Assembly (NCBI RefSeq): GCF_014197135.1
Contig: NZ_JACIFA010000008.1
Coordinates: 62,001-126,000, forward strand
Reading direction: 5' to 3'
Length of the DNA stretch: 64,000 nucleotides
Source: Sphingomonas zeae
GTDB lineage: Bacteria > Pseudomonadota > Alphaproteobacteria > Sphingomonadales > Sphingomonadaceae
This document shows positions 1-6,625 of this stretch, piece by piece. The number at the start of each line of letters is the position of its first letter. Position 1 is the first letter of the stretch. Below the pieces are notes generated by a model. The model saw nothing but the letters and a program-made list of their open reading frames with translations. It did not search any database and was not told the DNA's origin. The position numbers and the translations under genes were made by a program.

Positions 1-829
1 CTTCGGCCGGAACCAGCACGCCGGTCGCGCCCTTGAAATGGCCGATGAAGAAATCATTGTCGAGGTTGCGCGGGTTGATCTCATAGACCGCGCCCTGAAC
101 ATACAGGTCATCGCGCGGTTCGTAGCGCAGCCGGGCGCCCCACTGGCTGATCGGCCAGTTCTGCCAATAGTCGCCGACCAGATTGCCCGGCTGCGCACCG
201 CAGAAGCTGAGGTTCATGAAGTGGCAGGAGAAGATCGCGAAATCCTCGCCCGGATTGGTGCGCCCTAGTTTCAGCTCGAAGCGATCGCCGATCCGCTGTT
301 CGTACCAGAACTGGGTCAGGCGCAGCGTCTGGCCCCGGCCATAGACCTCCTGCACCTGTTGCAGCGTGCCCAAATTCGCATCGTCGCTGAGGTTGCGGCC
401 GCGGCGATAGGTAAGGGTGGCCTGGAACGCGCCGCCCTTCAGCCCCATCACCTTTTCCAGATCGAACAGCGCGCCCGCGTCGAACTGCCCCGTCTCGCGG
501 AACAGCGTCTTGCGCCCGCCGGTGACGTTCGCGGCGCTTTCCGAGGCGTAGCGCGCAGTGACGGTGATGCCGCGCTCGTTCAGGCGGGTGCGGATATCGT
601 GCCAGTCGCCGATGATCCCCGGCGGCGGCGCGCGGCGCGTATCGGCGGTAATCGCCGACGGCGCGCTGTCGGAAGGGCGAACCGGGCGGCGGCGGGCAGG
701 GGGACGCTGCGTATCACCGGCGGCGGCATCGGGGGTGACGCGGGCGGCGGTCGGTACGGGATCGGTCGTCTGCTGGGGGGCCAGCGGAGCCGCCATCAAC
801 AGCGGCGTCCAGATCATCGTCGTCAGCAT
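1..829 (-). CDS. OprB-type carbohydrate porin, N-terminal part (runs off left edge)
   Basis: This is the first ~276 codons of an outer-membrane porin whose C-terminus lies outside the window. The start at 829 is followed by a short hydrophobic stretch typical of a signal peptide, then a Pro/Arg-rich linker. The body opens with a 'GIIGDWHDIRTRL..RGI' segment and continues with beta-strand-like repeats and a 'LRLTQFWYEQR' and 'LKLGRTNPGEDF' region, which resemble the OprB carbohydrate-selective porin family. Such porins passively transport sugars across the outer membrane. The family call rests on the N-terminal half only and the substrate is unknown. Confidence 0.75.
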   Translation of the reverse strand, partial: MLTTMIWTPLLMAAPLAPQQTTDPVPTAARVTPDAAAGDTQRPPARRRPVRPSDSAPSAITADTRRAPPPGIIGDWHDIRTRLNERGITVTARYASESAANVTGGRKTLFRETGQFDAGALFDLEKVMGLKGGAFQATLTYRRGRNLSDDANLGTLQQVQEVYGRGQTLRLTQFWYEQRIGDRFELKLGRTNPGEDFAIFSCHFMNLSFCGAQPGNLVGDYWQNWPISQWGARLRYEPRDDLYVQGAVYEINPRNLDNDFFIGHFKGATGVLVPAE

Positions 830-903
830 TGCCCCGTTTCCCTGAACCTTATCGTTGCGCGAGCCAAACGATCGGGCGGAAAAAAGGTGCCGTAAACGTC
901 AAT

Positions 904-1029
904 CTTCCCCGGCACGGGGAGGGGGACCATGCGCAGCATGGTGGAGGGGGCGTGCCGCAAGGACTGTCCTATGGAGCAGCCCCCCTTCCGTCAGGCCTCC
1001 GGCCTGCCACCTCCCCGTGCCGGGGGGGA
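904..1029. repeat. Family A palindromic intergenic repeat (copy A1)
   Basis: About 126 bp lying between the msrB stop and the porin start. The ends are complementary (CCCCGGCACGGGGA at one end, CCCCGTGCCGGGG at the other). Internal hairpins such as CCATGCGCAGCATGG and the arms GGAGGGGGC / GCCCCCTTCC fold back on each other. The same layout recurs at many sites in this window. Confidence 0.85.
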
Positions 1030-1034
1030 TCAGG

Positions 1035-1508
1035 TCAGCCCTGTTCCGCCGCGCGGACCTGATCCACATAATCCCCGTAACCCTGCGCCTCCATCTCGCC
1101 CAGCGGCACGAAGCGCAGCGAGGCCGAGTTGATGCAGTAGCGCAGGCCCCCGCGATCGCGCGGGCCGTCGGGGAAGACATGGCCGAGATGGCTGTCGCCA
1201 TGCGCCGAGCGCACTTCGGTGCGCACCATGCCGTGGGTGGTATCGCGCAGTTCGTTGACATGCGCGGGCTCGATCGGCCGGGTGAAGCTGGGCCAGCCGC
1301 AATGCGAATCGAACTTGTCGGCGGATGCGAAGAGCGGCTCGCCCGAGACGATATCGACATACAGGCCCGGCTCACGGGTATGAAGATATTCGCCGGTGCC
1401 GGGGCGCTCGGTGCCGCTTTCCTGCGTCACATAATATTGCTCGGGCGTCAGCTTGGCGAGCGCTTCCTCGGTCTTGGCATAACGGGTGTCGGGGCGGGCG
1501 TCGGCCAT
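1035..1508 (-). CDS. msrB: Peptide-methionine (R)-S-oxide reductase MsrB
   Basis: 157 aa, the usual length. MsrB reduces the R epimer of methionine sulfoxide in damaged proteins. The family core is intact: [10 protein letters not shown] (residues 66-75) and [11 protein letters not shown] (120-130) with the catalytic Cys125, plus the SHLGHVF segment. The paired CxxC zinc-binding motifs found in many MsrBs are absent, so this belongs to the zinc-free type. It is the last gene of a minus-strand operon: the FrnE-like gene ends 21 bp upstream of the msrB start, which fits a joint role in thiol and methionine redox repair in the cytoplasm. Confidence 0.95.
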   Translation of the reverse strand: MADARPDTRYAKTEEALAKLTPEQYYVTQESGTERPGTGEYLHTREPGLYVDIVSGEPLFASADKFDSHCGWPSFTRPIEPAHVNELRDTTHGMVRTEVRSAHGDSHLGHVFPDGPRDRGGLRYCINSASLRFVPLGEMEAQGYGDYVDQVRAAEQG

Positions 1509-1529
1509 GGGAATGTCCTTTCCGTGGAT

Positions 1530-2186
1530 TCAGGCAGCAGCAGGTTCGGCGGCGATCTGGCGCAGCGCCTGCTCGAAGGATTCGGGCGGCTGTCCGCCCG
1601 AGATGAGATAGCGGTTGTCGATCACGATGGCGGGCACCGACTGGATGCCGCGCCCCTGCCACAGCCGCTCCGCCTCGCGAACTTCGGCGGCATAGCGGTC
1701 GGACGACAGGATCGCGGCGGCTTCCGCGGCATCCAGTCCGGCGCGGGTGACGGCAGCGATCAGCACGTCATGGTTCGAGATGGCCTGCCCATGCGTGAAG
1801 TAGCTGTCGAACAGCGCGTGTTTCAGCGCCGCCTGCCGTCCTTCGAGCTCCGCCCATTGGAGCAGCCGGTGCGCGTCGAAGCTGTTATAGATGCGCGCAT
1901 CGTCGGCCATCGCCATGGTGAAGCCGACCGACGCCGCCCGCTCGCGGATATTGGCGCGGTTGGCGGCGGATTGTTCGGGCGTCGCGCCATATTTGCGGCC
2001 GATATGCTCGACGATATTCTCACCCTCGGGCGCCATGGCGGGGTTCAGCTCGAAGGGCTGGAAATGGATATCCGCCTCGACCGTATCGCCCAATCGCTCC
2101 AGCGCGATCTCCAGCCCGCGCAACCCGATGATGCACCAGGGGCAGGAAATGTCGGAGACGAAGTCGATGCGGAGGCGGCGGGGCAT
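1530..2186 (-). CDS. DsbA-family thioredoxin-fold oxidoreductase (FrnE-like)
   Basis: 218 aa when started at 2186 (MPRRLRIDFVSD). A CPWC redox motif at residues 15-18 sits at the start of a thioredoxin-fold helix. The C-terminus has the cis-Pro region (GIQSVPAIVI) and ends in a typical FrnE-like helix (SGGQPPESFEQAL). There is no signal peptide, so it acts in the cytoplasm. The family includes FrnE disulfide isomerases and 2-hydroxychromene-2-carboxylate isomerases; CPWC favours the disulfide oxidoreductase type. A longer open frame upstream to 2357 is low-complexity and overlaps the small ORF at 2266-2475, so the later start is preferred. Confidence 0.9.
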   Translation of the reverse strand: MPRRLRIDFVSDISCPWCIIGLRGLEIALERLGDTVEADIHFQPFELNPAMAPEGENIVEHIGRKYGATPEQSAANRANIRERAASVGFTMAMADDARIYNSFDAHRLLQWAELEGRQAALKHALFDSYFTHGQAISNHDVLIAAVTRAGLDAAEAAAILSSDRYAAEVREAERLWQGRGIQSVPAIVIDNRYLISGGQPPESFEQALRQIAAEPAAA

Positions 2187-2265
2187 GGGTGATCCTGGGT
2201 GGCGCGACTCCCAATTGGTCGCCCCGCCTATGTGGGAGGGGGATGGTGCCCCCGCAACCGCGGCT

Positions 2266-2475
2266 TTACCAGCGCACCCGGACCCAGCCTTCCATCCCAT
2301 CTTCGCGGGGGGCGGGCGGGGGATAGACCGCGCGGATGATTGCCGGATTGTCCGCATCGGCCGGTGCCGTGGTCAGTGCCGGACGGAAATCGCAATGCCC
2401 GCCCTGCGCGCGCGGAAAGCGACCGCACAAGTGGCTGACGGCGATTCGTCGCGGCTGACCCGGCCGTTGATCCAT
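2266..2475 (-). CDS. Small conserved-looking protein of unknown function
   Basis: 69 aa. I do not recognise the family. It is supported by a strong Shine-Dalgarno sequence (AGGAGAGGA about 5 bp before the ATG at 2475), by its position 80 bp upstream of the FrnE-like gene on the same strand, and by a composition that is not simply a shadow of another gene. It has two cysteines (in HLCGRFPRAQGGHCDF), a DNPAIIRAVYPPP segment and no signal peptide or membrane segment. It could be the first gene of the FrnE-like/msrB operon. Confidence 0.5.
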   Translation of the reverse strand: MDQRPGQPRRIAVSHLCGRFPRAQGGHCDFRPALTTAPADADNPAIIRAVYPPPAPREDGMEGWVRVRW

Positions 2476-2671
2476 CCGTTCCTCTCCTGACGCCGATCAT
2501 GCCGCCGTCCGCCGATCCTGTCCATCCGGGAAAAGCCCGCTATTTCGTACGCTTGGATGGCTGGCGGGAACAGGGGCAAGTCGTTCGTACTTCTACATGG
2601 GCGCGCACTTTGCCAGATCCGGCCCCGCCGGATACCAGCATCGCGAACCGTGGTGATGAGGAGATGGACGG

Positions 2672-3421
2672 ATGACGAAGACAGTTCTGGTGACGGGTGC
2701 GACCGCCGGAATCGGCGCGGGCACCGCGCGGGCCTTTGTCGCGGCCGGATGGCGGGTGATCGGCACGGGGCGTCGCGCCGACCGGCTCCAGGCGCTGGCC
2801 GACGAACTGGGAGGGGCCTTCCACCCGCTGGCGTTCGACATCACCGACGAGGATGCGCTCGACGCCGCGCTGAATAGCCTGCCGCCGGAATTCGCCGAGA
2901 TCGACCTGCTCATCAACAATGCGGGCCTCGCGCTCGGCACCAAGCCCGCGCAGGACAGCGATCTGGCTCAGTGGCGCACGATGATTGCGACCAATATCGA
3001 CGGGCTCATCACCATCACCCACCGGCTGCTGCCCGGCCTGATCGCGCGGCGTGGAGGGATCATCAACCTGTCCTCGGTGGCGGCGAACTATCCTTATACC
3101 GGCGGCAACGTCTATGGCGGGACCAAGGCGTTCGTGAAGCAATTCTCGCTGAACCTGCGTGCCGACCTGCACGGCAAGGGGGTGCGCGTGACCTCGATCG
3201 AGCCGGGCATGGTCGAAACCGAGTTCACCACCATCCGCACCGGCGGCGACCAGGCGGCGTCGGACGCGCTCTATGCGGGTTCCGACCCGATGACCGCCAA
3301 GGATATCGCCGCGACGCTGCTCTGGGTCGCCGAATTGCCGCCGCACCTGAACATCAACCGGCTGGAGCTGATGCCGGTCAGCCAGTCCTTTGCGGGCTTC
3401 CAGGTCGCACGGGCCGGATAA
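2672..3421 (+). CDS. Short-chain dehydrogenase/reductase (YdfG-like)
   Basis: 249 aa, a classical SDR. The nucleotide-binding TGATAGIG motif is at residues 8-15, NNAG at 82-85, the catalytic Ser in INLSSVA near 134 and the YGGTK (YxxxK) pair at Tyr148/Lys152. 'GTGRR' after the second strand suggests NADP(H). The whole-length pattern, including the tail LPPHLNINRLELMPVSQ, resembles E. coli YdfG, which oxidises L-allo-threonine/3-hydroxy acids and reduces malonic semialdehyde; the substrate here is an inference. The ATG at 2672 is preceded by GAGGAG. It converges with the GNAT gene with no gap. Confidence 0.9.
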   Translation: MTKTVLVTGATAGIGAGTARAFVAAGWRVIGTGRRADRLQALADELGGAFHPLAFDITDEDALDAALNSLPPEFAEIDLLINNAGLALGTKPAQDSDLAQWRTMIATNIDGLITITHRLLPGLIARRGGIINLSSVAANYPYTGGNVYGGTKAFVKQFSLNLRADLHGKGVRVTSIEPGMVETEFTTIRTGGDQAASDALYAGSDPMTAKDIAATLLWVAELPPHLNINRLELMPVSQSFAGFQVARAG

Positions 3422-3904
3422 TCATAGGGGGCGGTGCATCACCAACGCATCGACCGACCCCAGGCGCGGGTGCCGGAACGCCCCCGGCACCCGTCCGACC
3501 GTGGCGAAGCCCAACGATGTCCACAGATGCACGGCGCCGGTGTTGCTGGCGACCACGAAGTTGAACTGCATCGCGGTGAAGCCACGTGCGCGGGCTTCGT
3601 CGAAGGCGTGCAGTGCCATCGCCCGCGCAATGCCTTTGCCGCGCGCGGCAGGGCTGGTCATATACCCGGCATTGGCGACATGATCCCCGCCGCCCGCCTG
3701 ATTGGCGCGCAGATAATAGGTGCCGAGGATGACGCCGTTCTCATCGAAAACGAACGGTACCTTGTCCGCCGCGAACCAGTAAGCGAGCGCCGCGTCCTGC
3801 GTCATCGCCGGGTCGAGCGCATAGGTCTCGCCTGCGCGAATCACCGGCATGAGGATTGCGGCTATGGCCGCAGCGTCTTGGGAAAGGGCGGGGCGGACGG
3901 ACAT
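3422..3904 (-). CDS. GNAT-family N-acetyltransferase
   Basis: 160 aa starting at MSVRPALSQDA. The acetyl-CoA binding loop is visible as RGKGIARAMALHAFDEARARG (split here: RGKGIAR, then the helix), with the preceding strand AGYMTSPAA and the C-terminal NTGAVHLWTSLGFATVGRVPG, a layout close to phosphinothricin/amino-acid acetyltransferases. The substrate cannot be read from sequence. An open frame continues upstream to 4099, but it would run through the tRNA-Gly gene, so the start at 3904 is chosen. Confidence 0.88.
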   Translation of the reverse strand: MSVRPALSQDAAAIAAILMPVIRAGETYALDPAMTQDAALAYWFAADKVPFVFDENGVILGTYYLRANQAGGGDHVANAGYMTSPAARGKGIARAMALHAFDEARARGFTAMQFNFVVASNTGAVHLWTSLGFATVGRVPGAFRHPRLGSVDALVMHRPL

Positions 3905-4054
3905 GAGACCAGCATAGACCGACGGCCAAGGGTCCCGCGACGAATTATAAGTGGCAAGGCCTTCGCCAAGGCGTTCCTGCGAGGAAGCGGATCCGATGGA
4001 ACTATCAGATAAGGCGTCGCTCGGCGACGAAGGCGATTCCATCTGAGGAATCGC

Positions 4055-4129
4055 TGGAGCGGGCGAAGGGATTCGAACCCTCGACCCCAACCTTGGCAAG
4101 GTTGTGCTCTACCCCTGAGCTACGCCCGC
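4055..4129 (-). tRNA. tRNA-Gly (GCC)
   Basis: The minus strand folds into a standard cloverleaf. The acceptor stem is GCGGGCG pairing with CGCCCGC, the D-arm contains GCTCAGGGGTAGAGC, the anticodon stem-loop is CAACCTTGCCAAGGTTG with anticodon GCC, and the T-arm is GAGGGTTCGAATCCCTTC-like. The 3' CCA is encoded in the genome. 75 nt with CCA. Confidence 0.97.
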
Positions 4130-4242
4130 TCTGGCGCTTCCGAACCGGCGGACCGGCTGGGGTGAGGCGGGCTATTAGATGCGGGTTTTGAAACCGGCAA
4201 GCCTTTTTTTCAAAATTTTTCCGGCTGGCGACTCCGCCAATA

Positions 4243-4257
4243 GAACATTACAAGAAC
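4243..4257 (+). promoter_or_regulatory. LexA operator of the imuA-imuB-dnaE2 cassette
   Basis: GAAC-ATTACAA-GAAC, an exact match to the alphaproteobacterial LexA direct-repeat box (GAAC-N7-GAAC, equal to GTTC-N7-GTTC on the other strand). It ends 4 bp before the imuA ATG at 4262. Its presence predicts SOS induction of the cassette. Confidence 0.85.
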
Positions 4258-4261
4258 ATAT

Positions 4262-5023
4262 ATGGAGGAACCCTTCGCCCTGATCGACCGTCTGCGCCGC
4301 GCGACTGCGCTGGTGGAGCAGGTGCCTATGGGGGATGCGATAGGCGAACGGGGTGGGTTGCCCCGGCTGACGCGGGCGCAACTGCACGAGATTCATGCGC
4401 CGGCCCCGGAAGCGGCGGCCAGCGGCGCAGGTTTTGCGATCGGTTGCGCGCTGACGGCGGAGGCCCGGCCGATCCTGTGGCTGCGCACCGAGGCGGCCGA
4501 GCGGCAGGGGGGCCGACTCCATGGGCCGGGCCTGATCGCGATGGGGCTCGACCCGCAAGATCTGGTCGTAGTGGTGGTGGCCGATGATTCGGCGTTGCTG
4601 CGCGCGGCCGCCGATGGTGCGCGCTGTCCGGGGTTAGGCACGGTGATCGCGGAAGGTTGGGGAGCGATGCGCGCGCTCGACCTGACCGCCTCGCGGCGAT
4701 TGATGCTGGCCGCCGAAGCTTCGGGCGTGCTGATGATTTTGCTGCGTATCGGCGGGCAGACGGTGCCGAGTGCGGCGGCGACCCGCTGGGCGGTGGCACC
4801 TGCGCCGTCGCGCGCGCTGGCTGCGGAAGCGCCCGGCGCGCCCGCCTTCGATCTGGAATTGCTGCGCCGAAGGGGAGGGCCTGCGGGCGCCCGGTGGCGC
4901 GTGGAGTGGAACCGTGACACGCAAAGCTTCGACCCCGCGCCGCTATCTGGCGCTCGTCTTCCCCTGGTTGCCGATCGAGCGGTTGCGGGCGCGCCGCCCG
5001 CACCTGTTCGTGGCGCGGGATGA
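4262..5023 (+). CDS. imuA: ImuA, SOS mutagenesis RecA-like protein
   Basis: 253 aa. ImuA is a RecA/SulA-like accessory protein that works with ImuB and DnaE2 in error-prone translesion synthesis. Seen here: the N-terminal LTRAQLHEIHAP, a GAGFAIGCALTAE segment, ILWLRTEAA, LVVVVVADDSALLRAAADG and the C-terminal ARWRVEWNRD typical of the family. No full Walker A motif is present, which is usual for ImuA. A LexA box lies only 4 bp upstream of the ATG, so the transcript is probably leaderless. The 3' end overlaps the imuB start by about 110 bp in another frame, implying coupled expression. Confidence 0.9.
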   Translation: MEEPFALIDRLRRATALVEQVPMGDAIGERGGLPRLTRAQLHEIHAPAPEAAASGAGFAIGCALTAEARPILWLRTEAAERQGGRLHGPGLIAMGLDPQDLVVVVVADDSALLRAAADGARCPGLGTVIAEGWGAMRALDLTASRRLMLAAEASGVLMILLRIGGQTVPSAAATRWAVAPAPSRALAAEAPGAPAFDLELLRRRGGPAGARWRVEWNRDTQSFDPAPLSGARLPLVADRAVAGAPPAPVRGAG

Positions 5024-6479
5024 GGCGCCAATCGCCTTTGCCGAATCGGTGGCTGGCGCGATCCGCCTGGCCGCGCTCAATGGGGAGGCCGCGGCGGCGG
5101 GGCTGTCGGTCGGGCTGACGCTGGCGGATGCACGCGTGCGGGTGCCCGAGGTCGAGATATTCCCCCACGATCCCGCCGCCGATGCCGACTGGCTGGAACG
5201 GCTGGCCGAGGGGGCACGGCGCTATAGCCCGGCGGTGGCGCTCGATCCGCCCCAGGGACTGATCCTTGATTCGGCGGGGGTGGATCATCTGTTCGGCGGC
5301 GAGCGCGGGCTGGCCGAGGATATCGAGACGCGCATGGCGCGGCGGGGAATCACCGTGCGGCTGGCCTATGGCGACACCCCCGAGGCGGCGCGGGCGCTGG
5401 CGCGACATGCCGGAGCCCCGGCACCTGACGAGATGGGGGCGATCCGCCGCCTGCCCATCGCCGCGCTGGAATTGGATGAGGATGCGGGTGCGGCGTTGAT
5501 CGCGGCGGGGCTGAAGTCGGTGGGCGACGTGCTGGCGCGGCCGATGGCGACGATCGCGGCGCGGTTCGGGCGCGAGGCGGCGACGGCGCTGCGGCGGCTG
5601 ACCGGGGAGGAGGACAGCCCCCTGACCCCGCGCGCCGTCGCCGCGCCGATCGGGGTGGAGCGCCGCTTCGCCGAGCCGGTGGCGAAGACCGAGCATATGC
5701 TGGGCGTGCTGGAGGACCTGGCGGGGGAGGCGGCTCGCGCGCTGGAGGCGCGGCACGAGGGCGGGCGGCGCTGGGGCGCGCGGCTGTTCCGTTCCGATGG
5801 CGAGGTGCAGGCCCTGCGCGTCGAGACGGGGCAGCCGACCCGCGACCCCGCCGTCCTGATGCGGCTGTTTCGCGAACGGATCGAGGCGCTGGCCGATCCG
5901 CTGGATCCCGGATTCGGATACGACCTGATCCGGCTGGATGTCGGTCTGGCCGAAAAGCTGGATGCGGTGCAGCTTCGGCTGGAGGGGGGCGAGGGTCGCG
6001 CGCAGCAGGGGGCGGAGGCAGTCGCCGCGCTGATCGACCGGCTGGGCACAAGGCTGGGACGAGAGCGGGTGCGGCGAATCCATCCGCGCGACAGCCATAT
6101 GCCCGAGCAGGCCGAATTGCTGCTGCCCGCCACCGATCCCGCGCCCAAGGCCGAATGGACCCGGCCCGAGCCGGGCGAGCCGCCGCTGCGTCCGATCCAT
6201 CTGTTCGACCCGCCCCAGCCGATCGAGTCGCTCGCCGCCGAGACGCCCGATGGTCCCCCGGCGCGGTTTCGCTGGCGGCGGAAAATGCATGACGTGGCGC
6301 GGGCGGAAGGGCCGGAGCGGATCGCGGGCGAATGGTGGCGACGTGCCGACATGGCCCCGCCGACCCGCGATTATTACCGGGTCGAGGATGTGCGTGGGCG
6401 ACGCTTCTGGATCTTCCGACATGGCCTGTACAGCGAGACCGAACGGCCGCGCTGGTATGTGCACGGGCTGTTCGCGTGA
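4914..6479 (+). CDS. imuB: ImuB, Y-family polymerase-like scaffold
   Basis: 521 aa from the GTG at 4914 (VTRKASTPRRYLALVFPWLPIERL). ImuB is a catalytically inactive Y-family polymerase homologue that bridges DnaE2 to the beta clamp. The protein shows the family order: N-terminal RYLALVFPWLPIERLR, a palm-like RYSPAVALDPPQGLILDSAG that lacks the usual acidic pair of active polymerases, a helix-hairpin-helix region (LKSVGDVLARPMATIAARFG), a little-finger region and the C-terminal PPTRDYYRVEDVRGRRFWIFR signature. An upstream ATG in the same frame at 4770 lies deep within imuA and gives a low-complexity extension, so it was rejected. Confidence 0.92.
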   Translation: MTRKASTPRRYLALVFPWLPIERLRARRPHLFVARDEAPIAFAESVAGAIRLAALNGEAAAAGLSVGLTLADARVRVPEVEIFPHDPAADADWLERLAEGARRYSPAVALDPPQGLILDSAGVDHLFGGERGLAEDIETRMARRGITVRLAYGDTPEAARALARHAGAPAPDEMGAIRRLPIAALELDEDAGAALIAAGLKSVGDVLARPMATIAARFGREAATALRRLTGEEDSPLTPRAVAAPIGVERRFAEPVAKTEHMLGVLEDLAGEAARALEARHEGGRRWGARLFRSDGEVQALRVETGQPTRDPAVLMRLFRERIEALADPLDPGFGYDLIRLDVGLAEKLDAVQLRLEGGEGRAQQGAEAVAALIDRLGTRLGRERVRRIHPRDSHMPEQAELLLPATDPAPKAEWTRPEPGEPPLRPIHLFDPPQPIESLAAETPDGPPARFRWRRKMHDVARAEGPERIAGEWWRRADMAPPTRDYYRVEDVRGRRFWIFRHGLYSETERPRWYVHGLFA

Positions 6480-6493
6480 GCGGAGATTGCCAA

Positions 6494-6624
6494 GATCCTC
6501 CCCGGTACGGGGAGGGGGACCATGCGCAGCATGGTGGAGGGGGCATGCGGCTAGGGACGTCCTGTGCCGAAGCCCCCCTCCGTCAGGGCTACGCCCTGCC
6601 ACCTCCCCGTGCCGGGGAGGATTA
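6494..6624. repeat. Family A palindromic repeat (copy A2) inside the SOS cassette
   Basis: A full-length copy, about 130 bp, between the imuB stop (6479) and the dnaE2 start (6626). The left end is CCTCCCCGGTACGGGGAGG, the inner hairpin CCATGCGCAGCATGG, and the right half CAGGGCTACGCCCTG then CCTCCCCGTGCCGGGGAGG. The right-hand GGGGAGGA ends 5 bp before the dnaE2 ATG and is the only Shine-Dalgarno candidate for that gene. Confidence 0.9.
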
Positions 6625-6625
6625 A

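Noticed and set aside
3905..4099. N-terminal extension of the GNAT gene to 4099
   Set aside because: It would run through tRNA-Gly and has no similarity to acetyltransferases.
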